A stretch of DNA of 64,000 nt from Devosia sediminis (lineage in GTDB: Bacteria; Pseudomonadota; Alphaproteobacteria; Rhizobiales; Devosiaceae). The stretch covers positions 558,001-622,000 of the forward strand of contig NZ_JAEKMH010000002.1 of NCBI RefSeq assembly GCF_016411825.1, read 5' to 3'. Below the pieces are notes generated by a model. The model searched no databases and was not told the DNA's origin. It saw nothing but the letters and a program-made list of their open reading frames with translations. Position numbers and translations under genes: made by a program. Below are positions 1 through 9,124 of the stretch, one piece after another (within the stretch, counting starts at the first letter, position 1; each line of letters begins with the position of its first letter).

Positions 1-2
1 CA

Positions 3-1022
3 CATGCTGTTGCCGTTAACAGCGCAACTTCCGCACTGCACATTGCTTGTCTGGCTTTGGGCCTCAAGGCGGGCGACTTGCTTTGGACGACGCCTATCAC
101 CTTCGTGGCGTCGGCAAATTGTGCGCGCTACTGCGGCGCTGATGTCGACTTCGTGGACATCGATCCGGTCACCAGCAATCTCTCTCCGGCGGCATTGTCC
201 AAAAAGCTGGAAACCGCCAAAAAGGCCGGCAGGCTGCCCAAGATTCTGGTTGCCGTACATCTGTCCGGCGAGCCCTGCGACATGCAGAAACTTGCCGCTC
301 TCTGCGCAGAGTATGACGTCAAGATCATCGAGGACGCCTCACACGCCATCGGTGGACGCTACGGAGCGGGCAGCATCGGCAACTGCGCGCACTCCGCGAT
401 AACCATTTTCAGCTTCCATCCCGTCAAGATCGTGACCAGTGCCGAGGGAGGCATGGCGGTGACGAATGATCTTGAACTGGCTGAGGCGATGCGACTACTG
501 CGCAGCCATGGGATTACGCGCGATCCTGCCAAGATGCTCAATGTGCCGCATGGCCCGTGGTATTACGAACAGCTCATCCTCGGCTTCAACTACAGGATGA
601 CCGACATTCAGGCGGCACTTGGCACCAGCCAGATGACCCGTCTCGATCAGTTCATGCGCCGTCGTCACGAACTCGCCGACCGTTATGATGAACTGCTCGC
701 AGATTTCCCGGTGGTGACACCGCACCGGAACAAGGAAAACTACTCTGGCCTGCACCTTTATGTCATTCGCGTACCGGACCGCGCCGGCAAGCCTGGACGT
801 GACGATGTGTTCGCTCGTCTGCAGGCAGCCGGGATCGGAGTGAACCTGCACTACATGCCGGTGCACCTGCAGCCTTATTACCGCGATCATGGCCAAGGAA
901 ATAAAAGCTTCCCCGAGGCCGAAGCATACTATCGCGAGGCTATCACGCTGCCACTGTATCCAGGCTTGAGCGATGCCGACCAAGATCGGGTGGTTGCTGC
1001 TTTGGATGCGGCACTCGCATAG
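3..1022 (+). CDS. pseC: PseC-type aminotransferase, 5' end cut by window
   Basis: PLP-dependent aminotransferase of the DegT/DnrJ/EryC1 family, matching PseC, which adds the 4-amino group to the 4-keto sugar made by PseB in pseudaminic acid synthesis. The frame is open from base 3, before the first in-frame start codon at 57, and reads NSATSALHIACLALGL, so the true start lies outside the window. Visible family motifs are EDASHAIGG (PLP contact), SFHPVKIVTSAEGG with the Schiff-base Lys, and the C-terminal LHYMPVHLQPYYR. It is followed after 9 bases by pseG, then pseI, which supports a Pse role. About 340 residues are present, close to the family length of about 380. Confidence 0.93.
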   Translation, partial: HAVAVNSATSALHIACLALGLKAGDLLWTTPITFVASANCARYCGADVDFVDIDPVTSNLSPAALSKKLETAKKAGRLPKILVAVHLSGEPCDMQKLAALCAEYDVKIIEDASHAIGGRYGAGSIGNCAHSAITIFSFHPVKIVTSAEGGMAVTNDLELAEAMRLLRSHGITRDPAKMLNVPHGPWYYEQLILGFNYRMTDIQAALGTSQMTRLDQFMRRRHELADRYDELLADFPVVTPHRNKENYSGLHLYVIRVPDRAGKPGRDDVFARLQAAGIGVNLHYMPVHLQPYYRDHGQGNKSFPEAEAYYREAITLPLYPGLSDADQDRVVAALDAALA

Positions 1023-1031
1023 GCGAAGTAA

Positions 1032-2093
1032 ATGCAGATTGTATTTCGGGCCGATGCCGGCATTGAAATGGGCACGGGGCACGTCATGCGTTGCCTGACC
1101 GTGGCAGATCGCCTCGCACAGAACGGTCATCACTGCCATTTCATCACCCGCGATCGCCCGGGGCACATGGGGGCTCAGATCACCGCGCGCGGCCATGGCG
1201 TAAGCCTGCTGCCGACTGCCGACATGAAAATGGGTTGGCTCGGTGTCAGCGAGGAGGCCGATGCCGCTGCGACCCTCGCCACCTTGGGCGACCCACCCGT
1301 CGATTGGATCGTCACCGACAATTATGGGATTGGCGCAACATGGGAACGAAGGGCCCGGCAAGGGGCGCGTCGTATTCTTGCCATTGATGACCTGGTCGAT
1401 CGCAAGCATGATTGCGACCTCTTGCTCGACCAGACCTTGGGAAGGGTGGCCGCAGACTATGCCGGACTCGTGCCCGACGGCGCTACATGCCTGGTAGGTG
1501 CTGGCATGGCGCTCTTGCGGCCAAGGTTTGCGCAATTGCGCGAGACATTGCCGCGCCGCCGACCAGGGTTGGTCCGGCGACTGCTGGTCAGCCTGGGTGG
1601 CTCTGATGCGACCAACCTTACTTCCGATGTCATTGAGGCTATTGACCGCAGCTCATGGCCCGGGGGCATATCCGCTCAAATCGTACTGGGCGGCTCAAAT
1701 CCCTGGATAGACGTCGTCAGTGAGCGGGTCGCACAGTCGCCTTGGCCTATGGAGGTGATAGTCGACACGCCTGACATGGCCGACCTGATGGCGGGAGCCG
1801 ATCTCGCCATAGGAACCGCCGGAACGACGTCATGGGAGAGATGCTGCCTTGGATTGCCGACAATCGTTCTTGTAGCGGCCGAGAACCAACGGCAGATTGC
1901 CGCCGCGCTCGTGGCGGCGGGGGCTGCCATTTCCCTTGAAATTTCGGACAATCTGCCCGAAGACCTTGCAACGGGGCTGTCAGCGCTGACTGGCGATGTA
2001 GCTGCGCTGTCAGCCATGTCGCAACGTGCCTCCGCACTTGTGGACGGATTGGGATGTGAGCAGGTGGTCCTCGCCATGGAGAACATGTCTTGA
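1032..2093 (+). CDS. pseG: UDP-2,4-diacetamido-2,4,6-trideoxy-beta-L-altropyranose hydrolase PseG
   Basis: Cytosolic hydrolase that removes UDP from the PseH product to give the free 6-deoxy sugar that PseI condenses with phosphoenolpyruvate. The 353-residue protein opens with FRADAGIEMGTGHVMRC, the PseG signature with the G-x-G-H catalytic His region, and has the GT-B-like second half with LLVSLGGSDATN and AIGTAGTTSWERCCLGLP (UDP-binding). It lies 9 bases after pseC, and its stop overlaps the TTG start of the next gene (TTGA), so the genes are probably translationally coupled. Length and motifs match the family with no visible defects. Confidence 0.94.
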   Translation: MQIVFRADAGIEMGTGHVMRCLTVADRLAQNGHHCHFITRDRPGHMGAQITARGHGVSLLPTADMKMGWLGVSEEADAAATLATLGDPPVDWIVTDNYGIGATWERRARQGARRILAIDDLVDRKHDCDLLLDQTLGRVAADYAGLVPDGATCLVGAGMALLRPRFAQLRETLPRRRPGLVRRLLVSLGGSDATNLTSDVIEAIDRSSWPGGISAQIVLGGSNPWIDVVSERVAQSPWPMEVIVDTPDMADLMAGADLAIGTAGTTSWERCCLGLPTIVLVAAENQRQIAAALVAAGAAISLEISDNLPEDLATGLSALTGDVAALSAMSQRASALVDGLGCEQVVLAMENMS

Positions 2094-2743
2094 AGATCAC
2101 AGTGCTTTGCTCTTCGTCACAGCACCCGATATTTCCTCGCCTTGCTGCGTGGCAAAATGCGATGGCGGACCAGCATGAGGTAGAGCTTGTCAACAGGCGT
2201 GCGGACTTGTCAGGTGGCGACCTGCTTCTCCTGATTTCAGCCAGTGAAATCATTGCTAGCGACGACCGGGCGAAATACCGGAAGAGTCTCGTGATACACG
2301 CCAGTGATCTCCCACAGGGCAGGGGGTGGAGTCCTCACATATGGCAAATCCTGGAGGGTCGAACCCGAATCGTGGTGACCCTGCTGGAAGCCCAAGACCG
2401 CGTTGACAGCGGCGACATATGGCATCAGGTTCACTGCGATATTCCAGACTATGCGCTTTTCGACGAGATCAACGACTCGATATTCGATGCCGAGCTCGAA
2501 TTGATGGATTTTGCGGTCGACAATTTTGAGACAGTTGTGCCGCGTGCTCAGGACACCTCGATCGAGCCGAGCTACTATCCTCGCCGCACGCCATCTGACA
2601 GCCAGATCGATCCTCATCGCACCATAGCCGAACAGTTCGATCTGTTGCGCGTGACCGACCCGATCAGGTTTCCCGCCTTTTTCGAATACCGAAACCACAC
2701 CTACAAGATACAGATCGTACGAGACGATGATGAGCACAATTGA
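2090..2743 (+). CDS. formyltransferase-family protein of the Pse locus
   Basis: 217-residue protein of the formyltransferase fold used by Fmt and sugar N-formyltransferases, which move a formyl group from N10-formyl-tetrahydrofolate to an amine. The fold signature is HASDLPQGRGWSP (residues about 65-77), followed by a VDSGD segment that matches the catalytic Asp loop. In classical members an Asn sits two residues before the His; here that position is Val, so catalysis by the standard Asn-His-Asp triad cannot be assumed. It starts with TTG overlapping the pseG stop and overlaps the pseI start, placing it where pseH often lies. It may N-formylate the 4-amino sugar or Pse itself; this is inference. 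Confidence 0.75.
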   Translation: MKITVLCSSSQHPIFPRLAAWQNAMADQHEVELVNRRADLSGGDLLLLISASEIIASDDRAKYRKSLVIHASDLPQGRGWSPHIWQILEGRTRIVVTLLEAQDRVDSGDIWHQVHCDIPDYALFDEINDSIFDAELELMDFAVDNFETVVPRAQDTSIEPSYYPRRTPSDSQIDPHRTIAEQFDLLRVTDPIRFPAFFEYRNHTYKIQIVRDDDEHN

Positions 2744-3776
2744 AATCGACGGCCGCGCTATTGGCGCTGGCAATTCGCCCTATGTCATCGCCGAGTTGTC
2801 GGCCAATCATAACGGCAACATCGACACTGCATTCCGCATCATTGAAACGTCCAAAGCGGCCGGTGCCGACGCCGTCAAGATGCAGACCTATCGTCCAGAC
2901 ACCATCACTTTGAAGTCGGACAAGGAAGACTTCCAGATTCGTGATGGCTTGTGGAAGGGCCGTACGCTCTATGAGCTCTACGAATGGGCGCATACACCGT
3001 GGGACTGGCACAAGCCCCTATTCGAAAAAGCCAGGCAAACTGGCATTACGCTGTTCAGTTCGCCTTTTGATACGACTGCCATCGACATGCTCGAGGACCT
3101 CGGCGCGCCTGCCTACAAGATCGCTTCGTTCGAGGCAGTCGACCTGAGTCTGATCAAATACGCCGCCAGTACCGGCAAGCCGATGATCATCTCCACCGGG
3201 ATGGCCGATCGCGATGAAATTGACGAAGCAGTCCAGGCCGCCCGCGACGGAGGCTGCTCCCAGTTTTGCCTCTTGCTCTGCGTGAGCGGATATCCTGCTC
3301 CCGCTAGCGACTACAATCTGGCAACGATTTCCGACATGGCTAAGCGATATGGCGTCCCGATCGGACTGTCAGATCATACGTTGGACAATACCACGGCTAT
3401 TGCCAGCGTCGCTTTAGGCGCCGCCGTCATTGAGAAGCATGTGACACTGGATCGCTCCGGTGGGGGCCCCGACGACAGCTTTTCCCTCGAACCCTCTGAA
3501 CTCGAACATCTCTGCCGGTCGTCCAAGACGGCTTGGGAAGCCCTCGGGGGCGTCGACTACGGGCGGAAGTCAAGCGAGCAGGGCAACGTCATGTTTCGTC
3601 GTTCGCTCTATTTCGTACGCGACCTCAAGGCGGGCGACGTCATAGGGGAAGGGGATGTGCGCAGTGTCAGGCCGGGATTCGGCCTCGCGCCCAAGCACAT
3701 CGATGCCGTGTTGGGGCGCAAGATCGCGGCCGATGTAAGTGCACCGGCGGCAGTGCGCTGGGAAGATCTGGTCTGA
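2727..3776 (+). CDS. pseI: pseudaminic acid synthase PseI (NeuB family)
   Basis: Condenses 2,4-diacetamido-2,4,6-trideoxy-L-altrose with phosphoenolpyruvate to make pseudaminic acid. The 349-residue protein has the NeuB TIM barrel (about 1-270; AELSANHNG near the N-terminus, KMQTYRPDTITL, STGMADRDEI, GLSDHTLD, AAVIEKHVTLDR) and a C-terminal SAF/antifreeze-like domain (about 290-349; RRSLYFVRDLKAGD). PseI rather than NeuB or LegI is favoured by the PseG and PseC neighbours. Its start overlaps the formyltransferase-like gene by 17 bases; a second Met codon directly follows, so the start could be one codon later. A strong hairpin follows the stop. Confidence 0.94.
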   Translation: MMSTIEIDGRAIGAGNSPYVIAELSANHNGNIDTAFRIIETSKAAGADAVKMQTYRPDTITLKSDKEDFQIRDGLWKGRTLYELYEWAHTPWDWHKPLFEKARQTGITLFSSPFDTTAIDMLEDLGAPAYKIASFEAVDLSLIKYAASTGKPMIISTGMADRDEIDEAVQAARDGGCSQFCLLLCVSGYPAPASDYNLATISDMAKRYGVPIGLSDHTLDNTTAIASVALGAAVIEKHVTLDRSGGGPDDSFSLEPSELEHLCRSSKTAWEALGGVDYGRKSSEQGNVMFRRSLYFVRDLKAGDVIGEGDVRSVRPGFGLAPKHIDAVLGRKIAADVSAPAAVRWEDLV

Positions 3777-3789
3777 TCCTCAATGCCGT

Positions 3790-3816
3790 AGGTTCGGCCC
3801 TGAGAGGGCCGAACCT
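3790..3816. terminator. bidirectional hairpin between pseI and the converging fusion gene
   Basis: A perfect 11-bp inverted repeat (AGGTTCGGCCC and its complement) with a 5-base loop lies between two convergent genes. There is no long T tract, so termination is inferred from stem strength and location. Confidence 0.7.
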
Positions 3817-3828
3817 TGGATGAACTGC

Positions 3829-5859
3829 CTAGTTGAGCCGTTTGAAGCCCGCATGGGCAACAGGTCCGTCCAGCAATTCCGATACCGGTTTGCCCGCCTC
3901 GCAACTAGCGATCAGGTCGAACACGGGCGCCAGGTTCTCGAAGAACCCGTCCAGAATGGCCGGCGTGTGCGCCAGCGAGGCATAGAGGCTGTTACCGGCC
4001 AAGTAGCCTTTCTTCAACATCTCCTGGGTGATCAGGGTCTTGTAAGCCAATGCGTTATCGCTGTTGACCGTGAAGCCACACAATGCCGGGAGTCCCCAAT
4101 GAGTGATGGAAATCCCTGATGTGTCGGCTAGCCCTTGCCACCGCTTTCGGACGCTGTTCCCGATCTCGGTGATTTTCTCCCAACTGCGCTCGCGCTCCAT
4201 GACTTCCAGGGTCTTGACGCCAGCGGCCGAGCCGATGCGTTCAGTCCAGAAGGTGGACGAGATGAATGTCGTCTGCGCCGCTTCCATGATCTCGCGTCTG
4301 CCGATGATGGCCGCGACTGCATAGCCATTGCCGAGCGTCTTTCCGAACGTGGCCATATCCGGTTCCACGCCGTAGAGCTTGTGCAATCCGCCATAGGTCT
4401 GGCGGAAGCCGGAAGTGCATTCGTCGAAAACCAGCACGATGTTGCGCTCGCTGGCACGGCGTCGGACTTCCTCCAGGAAGCCGGGATTTGGCCCCGCATT
4501 CCGTGAGACTTCCATGAAGATAACGCCCACTTCCGGGTCGCTGATCGCCGTCTCAAATTCCACCAAATCATTGTACTGGAACGGGCGGATCGAGCCATAG
4601 AGCTCCTGCGGAACCCCTTTGGGTTCGAGGCCCGGCAGCAGGTGCCCGGCGAGCGTGTTGCCATTGCCAAGATTGGCGGCGAGATACCAGTCGTGCCAGC
4701 CGTGATAGCCACAGAACGCTACCTTGTCCCGTCCACTGGCCGCGCGTGCGATGCGGATAGCTACGGCATTTGCCTCCCCACCCGAGCGTGTGAAGCGGGC
4801 CATGTCCGCCCAGGGATGAAGCGCGATGAGCCGCTCGGCCAGATAGACCTCTTCAGGCGCGTTGAACGTCGACAGGTTGCCGCTGGCAACCACCTGCATG
4901 ACTGCCTCGTCGACCTCGGGATGGCTGTAACCCAGAGTGTTTGTTCCTACGCCCATGAGGAACGTGTCGATATAGGCATTGCCGTCCAGATCCCAGACCG
5001 TCGCTCCGCTCGTCTTACTGAAATAGGCGGGCCAGTGCTCTGGCAGCATCATCTCCGCACGTTTGGAAAGCAGCATATTGCCGCCGGGGATGACGTTCTT
5101 GGCACGCTTCCAGAGTTTTTGACCCGACCCCATAGTTGCCCCCTCGTTTCTCTTTATGTGCAGGTTGCTCGCGAAGACGCTTTCCTGCGTATTGTTGAGC
5201 GCCAGAACATCCCGCCAGCTGAAATGAATATCCGGCGCCTTTGCAGCGAATACGGCGCGCACGACTTCGAGGTCAACCGGCTCGTCCACTGTCCAACGCA
5301 GGTGGGACAGATCAACGTCGTTGGTAATGCACACGCGCCGATACCCAGGTGCAGTGCGCAAGTAAGGCGTCACATGCTCATGATCATAAGGTTTGTCCGT
5401 CTCGCGCGCTGCCCTTTCCAGTGCCTCGAGCGTGAAGACTTCCACGTCCAAGCCGTCCGGAAAGGTGGCAGGTTCGATATTGCTGGCATAATCGTGCGGG
5501 CTGGCTTCAAAGGCCTCTACCACCTGATCGACCAACTCCGGATCAACCAGCGGACAGTCGCCAGTAATTCTGACTACGACATCCGCATCGTAGTTACGCG
5601 CAGCGCCCAGGAACCGCTCCAGCACGTCGGTTTCACTGCCGCGCCAAGTCGATATTCCCAGCGTAGCGGCATACTCGACCAGCGGGTCGTTCGCCGCGTC
5701 CTCCGATGTGGCAATGACGATTTGGTCGATCCGCCGCGCCGGGCTGAGGCGTTCGACAAGGCGACCGATCAGCGGCATACCATGCAGATCGCGCATTACC
5801 TTGCCAGGCAGTCGGGTTGAACCCATCCTTGCCTGGATGATTGCTACCGTCTTGCCCAT
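3829..5859 (-). CDS. fusion of SpsF/PseF-type cytidylyltransferase and GSAM-like aminotransferase
   Basis: 676-residue protein with two catalytic domains. Residues 1-240 are a CMP-sugar cytidylyltransferase-type domain (IIQARMGSTRLPGK nucleotide loop, RITGDCPLVDP) of the SpsF/PseF group and the only candidate in the window for CMP-Pse formation. Residues 243-676 are a class III PLP aminotransferase resembling glutamate-1-semialdehyde aminomutase (SGGEANAVAIRIAR, FDECTSGFR at 478-486, Schiff-base Lys507 in FGKTLGNG). The join is at Met243, and its codon (5131-5133) is preceded by a GAGGGG ribosome-binding site, so the aminotransferase may also be made alone. The aminotransferase substrate is unknown; an amino or keto sugar linked to the nonulosonate is inferred. 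Convergent with pseI. Confidence 0.88.
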   Translation of the reverse strand: MGKTVAIIQARMGSTRLPGKVMRDLHGMPLIGRLVERLSPARRIDQIVIATSEDAANDPLVEYAATLGISTWRGSETDVLERFLGAARNYDADVVVRITGDCPLVDPELVDQVVEAFEASPHDYASNIEPATFPDGLDVEVFTLEALERAARETDKPYDHEHVTPYLRTAPGYRRVCITNDVDLSHLRWTVDEPVDLEVVRAVFAAKAPDIHFSWRDVLALNNTQESVFASNLHIKRNEGATMGSGQKLWKRAKNVIPGGNMLLSKRAEMMLPEHWPAYFSKTSGATVWDLDGNAYIDTFLMGVGTNTLGYSHPEVDEAVMQVVASGNLSTFNAPEEVYLAERLIALHPWADMARFTRSGGEANAVAIRIARAASGRDKVAFCGYHGWHDWYLAANLGNGNTLAGHLLPGLEPKGVPQELYGSIRPFQYNDLVEFETAISDPEVGVIFMEVSRNAGPNPGFLEEVRRRASERNIVLVFDECTSGFRQTYGGLHKLYGVEPDMATFGKTLGNGYAVAAIIGRREIMEAAQTTFISSTFWTERIGSAAGVKTLEVMERERSWEKITEIGNSVRKRWQGLADTSGISITHWGLPALCGFTVNSDNALAYKTLITQEMLKKGYLAGNSLYASLAHTPAILDGFFENLAPVFDLIASCEAGKPVSELLDGPVAHAGFKRLN

Positions 5860-5865
5860 TCCTGC

Positions 5866-6462
5866 TTACTTCCCCGTTGCATCCGTGTTCGGTGAGCGCA
5901 CCTGCTCGGATTGCACGTGGTCTCCTTGTCCCTTGCCCAAAACGGTCGAGATCATGATCCGGATATCCCCGATGAAGGACGCATTGTCGACGTATCTCTG
6001 ATCGACAGTGGCGAGCCGGACCGGATCGGACATGTCTATATCTTGGATCTGGGCCAATCCGGTGATGCCAGGTCTAACAGCGAATACGCCTCGCGCCCTC
6101 CGCTGCTCGACGAGCTCAGTTTGCTGTGGCAAGCAGGGGCGGGGGCCAACGAAACTCATTTCGCCACGCAGCACATTGATGAGCTGGGGTAGTTCATCAA
6201 GCTTGCTGCGACGAAGGAAAGCGCCGATCGGTGTCACACTGGCCGACGATACTTGATGCGTCGGCAGATTTGCGGTGGAGGATTGCATGGTGCGGAGCTT
6301 GTAGCACGTGAATGGCACCTCACCCCGGCCTACACGGGTCTGCCGGAATATTGCAGGCCCGGGCGAGCCTTTGCGGACCAGGAACATGCAGAAGACGATG
6401 ACAGGCGATAGGATTACCAGCAGGGCTGCGGCGAGCAGGGTGTCGAACGCAAACTTGATCAT
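5866..6462 (-). CDS. initiating sugar-phosphate transferase (bacterial sugar transferase family)
   Basis: Small polyprenyl-phosphate sugar-1-phosphate transferase (PglC/WcaJ catalytic-core type) that starts glycan synthesis on undecaprenyl phosphate at the inner membrane. One N-terminal hydrophobic helix (FDTLLAAALLVILSPVIVF) is followed by the family motifs GSPGPAIFRQTRVGR, YKLRTM, RRSKLDELPQLINVLRGEMSFVGPRP and RPGITGLAQI. About 198 residues from the chosen Met at 6462, where homology begins; the frame is open to another start at 6522. It ends 6 bases before the fusion gene on the same strand and is divergent from wecB, with a shared promoter region at about 6463-6649. Confidence 0.9.
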   Translation of the reverse strand: MIKFAFDTLLAAALLVILSPVIVFCMFLVRKGSPGPAIFRQTRVGRGEVPFTCYKLRTMQSSTANLPTHQVSSASVTPIGAFLRRSKLDELPQLINVLRGEMSFVGPRPCLPQQTELVEQRRARGVFAVRPGITGLAQIQDIDMSDPVRLATVDQRYVDNASFIGDIRIMISTVLGKGQGDHVQSEQVRSPNTDATGK

Positions 6463-6649
6463 GAGAAGTTCCGGTTGCTTCCGTAAGTAGGACGGGCCGC
6501 CCAGTGGAAGCTGATAGACCAAAGACTTTAGTGATCCAAGCCATTTTGTCAGGCGGTGCGGCCAGAATTGGGTGGTCTGGAAATTGTGAATGTGCGATCA
6601 GTGCCGCCACGTCCGGAGCGGGCAAGCCGACTAGCGAGCCATCGATATA

Positions 6650-7765
6650 ATGCGAATTCTGATTATCTTTGGCACGCGCCCTGAAGCCATCAAAATGGCG
6701 CCGGTTGTACGGGCGCTCAAGGCTGATCCCGATTTTGAGTGCTTCGTCTGTGTTACCGGCCAGCACCGTGAAATGTTGGATCAGGTTCTGAAGCTCTTTG
6801 AGCTAGATGCCGACTACGATCTGGACATTATGCGACCCGGTCAGGACCTTTTTTCAATTACCACCAGAATTCTGGAGGGCGTCGGCGATGTCGTTCGCAA
6901 GGTACGACCTGATAGAATACTCGTGCATGGTGATACCACTACGACCTTGGCTGCGAGCCTGGCGGCGTATTACGAGAGAGTGCCCATTGGTCATGTCGAG
7001 GCGGGACTACGCACCGGCGACATTTATTCCCCGTGGCCTGAGGAAGTGAATCGAAAGGTCACGACTGCCATTGCAGACCTGCACCTTGCGCCGACTGCCG
7101 CCGCTCGCCAAAACTTGCTGGCTGAATCCGTGCCCGAAAACCGGATTGTGGTAACCGGCAATACAGTCATAGATGCGCTGCAGTGGGTGGTGAAAAGGCT
7201 AGACGTTGACAAGGACCTGCAGGACCAGGTGAATTCCGAACTGCCGGCGCTCGATCCGACGCGACGGCTCATTCTTGTCACGGGGCATCGTCGCGAAAGC
7301 TTCGGCAGCAAGTTTGAGGCAATCTGCTTGGCGCTTGCTGAACTGGCAAAGCGCGATGACGTGGAAATTGTTTATCCCGTCCATCTCAATCCCAATGTTC
7401 AGGAGCCGGTGCGTCGTCTGCTCGGGGAAGTGACCAAAATCCACCTTGTTGCCCCGTTGGACTACCTTCCATTCGTCGCATTGATGAAGCGGTCCTATAT
7501 GATCTTGACCGACTCCGGCGGTATCCAGGAAGAAGGCCCTTCGCTCGGCAAACCCGTGCTAGTGATGCGCGATACCACTGAGCGGCCTGAGGCGGTTGCC
7601 GCGGGCACAGTGCGGCTTACCGGCACGGACACAGCGGCGATTGTCGCCAATGTCACCGAACTGCTCGACAGCACGGTGGCCTATGAAAAGATGAGCCTTT
7701 CCCAAGGTCCATACGGTGATGGGACGGCGGCATCGCGAATTGTCGAGGCATTGAGGACCCTATGA
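6650..7765 (+). CDS. wecB: UDP-N-acetylglucosamine 2-epimerase (non-hydrolysing) WecB
   Basis: Interconverts UDP-GlcNAc and UDP-ManNAc in the cytosol, the first step to UDP-ManNAcA. 371 residues, the usual length, with [13 protein letters not shown] at the N-terminus, [61 protein letters not shown] and [29 protein letters not shown], all typical of the epimerase. The stop overlaps the wecC start (ATGA), so the two steps are coupled. The start ATG lies about 190 bases from the divergent sugar transferase start. Confidence 0.96.
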   Translation: MRILIIFGTRPEAIKMAPVVRALKADPDFECFVCVTGQHREMLDQVLKLFELDADYDLDIMRPGQDLFSITTRILEGVGDVVRKVRPDRILVHGDTTTTLAASLAAYYERVPIGHVEAGLRTGDIYSPWPEEVNRKVTTAIADLHLAPTAAARQNLLAESVPENRIVVTGNTVIDALQWVVKRLDVDKDLQDQVNSELPALDPTRRLILVTGHRRESFGSKFEAICLALAELAKRDDVEIVYPVHLNPNVQEPVRRLLGEVTKIHLVAPLDYLPFVALMKRSYMILTDSGGIQEEGPSLGKPVLVMRDTTERPEAVAAGTVRLTGTDTAAIVANVTELLDSTVAYEKMSLSQGPYGDGTAASRIVEALRTL

Positions 7766-9012
7766 GTTTTGAGAAGATTAGCGTCATCGGCCTGGGATAC
7801 ATCGGCCTGCCGACGGCCGCGGTGTTGGCCGCACACGGGCACACGGTTATCGGCGTCGACGTCAATGCTCATGCCGTCGCCACCATCAACTCCGGCAAGG
7901 CCCACATTACGGAGCCAGATCTCGATGTGACAGTGCAATCAGCTGTCGCTAGCGGCCGTCTGCGTGCTGTCACCGCGGCGGAACCGGCGGATGCTTTCAT
8001 CATAGCGGTCCCGACGCCGTTCAAGGATGGCTACGAACCGGATGTCTCCTTCGTCCGCGCGGCGGCGCTGTCAATTGCTCCCGCCCTGCGCCCGGGTAAC
8101 CTTGTTATCCTGGAATCGACCTCTCCTGTCGGTACAACCTCGGCCTTGTCGGAGTGGCTTGCTGAGGCGCGTCCGGATCTGACGATGCCGTCACGAGCCG
8201 GCGAACAGAGCGACATCCATATCGCTTATTGTCCCGAACGTGTGCTTCCAGGAAAGGTTATTCGGGAGCTGGTCGAGAACGATCGCATTATCGGTGGCCT
8301 CAGTGATCGATCGACTGACAAGGCGGCGGAATTGTATGCGCTTTTCGTGAAGGGCCTGGCCCTGAAGACCAATGCTCGTACCGCCGAGATGTGCAAGCTC
8401 GTGGAAAACTCCTTCCGCGACGTCAATATCGCCTTCGCCAATGAACTATCGATCGTCTGTGCGGGCCTGGGTATCAATGTGTGGGAGCTGATCAAGCTCG
8501 CCAACCACCATCCTCGCGTCAATATTCTGCAACCAGGCCCAGGCGTAGGGGGGCATTGCATTGCTGTTGACCCGTGGTTCATCGTTCATTCTTCGCCCGA
8601 GCACGCTCGCCTGATCCGCACAGCCCGCGAGGTCAATGACAGCAAGCCCGACTTCGTCATGGCGGAGATCAAGTCTCTGGCCAATCGTTTCAAGGCTCCG
8701 CGCATCGCCTGCCTGGGCCTGTCCTTCAAGCCCGATATCGACGATCTCAGGGAGAGCCCGGCCGTCGAGATCGTCAAACAACTCGCACTCGATGCTGTTG
8801 GCGAACTGCTAGTCGTTGAGCCGCATGTCAACGCGCTGCCTAAAGAGTTGGCGACGTTGCCGGGCATTCGGCTCACCAGCCTTGCCGAGGCCGTCGAACA
8901 TGCTGACATCGTGGTCATGCTGGTCAATCATCGAGACTTCAAGGCACTCGACATCCGTCTTCTCACAAACAAGCTGCTAGTTGACACGCGAGGGGAGTGG
9001 GCCTCTCGCTGA
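7762..9012 (+). CDS. wecC: UDP-N-acetyl-D-mannosamine dehydrogenase WecC
   Basis: NAD-dependent UDP-sugar 6-dehydrogenase making UDP-ManNAcA from the WecB product. 416 residues: N-terminal Rossmann domain ([17 protein letters not shown]), [17 protein letters not shown], the CPERVLPG segment, central [17 protein letters not shown], and the catalytic Cys in [15 protein letters not shown], followed by [17 protein letters not shown] in the UDP-binding domain. It overlaps wecB by 4 bases. Relatives oxidise UDP-GlcNAc or UDP-Glc; the WecB partner makes UDP-ManNAc the likely substrate. The product would give the glycan a uronic acid. Confidence 0.95.
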   Translation: MSFEKISVIGLGYIGLPTAAVLAAHGHTVIGVDVNAHAVATINSGKAHITEPDLDVTVQSAVASGRLRAVTAAEPADAFIIAVPTPFKDGYEPDVSFVRAAALSIAPALRPGNLVILESTSPVGTTSALSEWLAEARPDLTMPSRAGEQSDIHIAYCPERVLPGKVIRELVENDRIIGGLSDRSTDKAAELYALFVKGLALKTNARTAEMCKLVENSFRDVNIAFANELSIVCAGLGINVWELIKLANHHPRVNILQPGPGVGGHCIAVDPWFIVHSSPEHARLIRTAREVNDSKPDFVMAEIKSLANRFKAPRIACLGLSFKPDIDDLRESPAVEIVKQLALDAVGELLVVEPHVNALPKELATLPGIRLTSLAEAVEHADIVVMLVNHRDFKALDIRLLTNKLLVDTRGEWASR

Positions 9013-9124
9013 GCGGAATGTCGACCCGTTGCGACACGATGTGTGAACTCGGCGTCGCTGGCTGTATATATGTAGGCAGGCACCGACGACTAATCGGCAG
9101 TCTCAAACAAGCGGATACTAAGCG

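Noticed and set aside
4642..5820. 392-residue plus-strand frame opposite the cytidylyltransferase fusion
   Set aside because: Antisense to a well-supported two-domain protein; no family motif.
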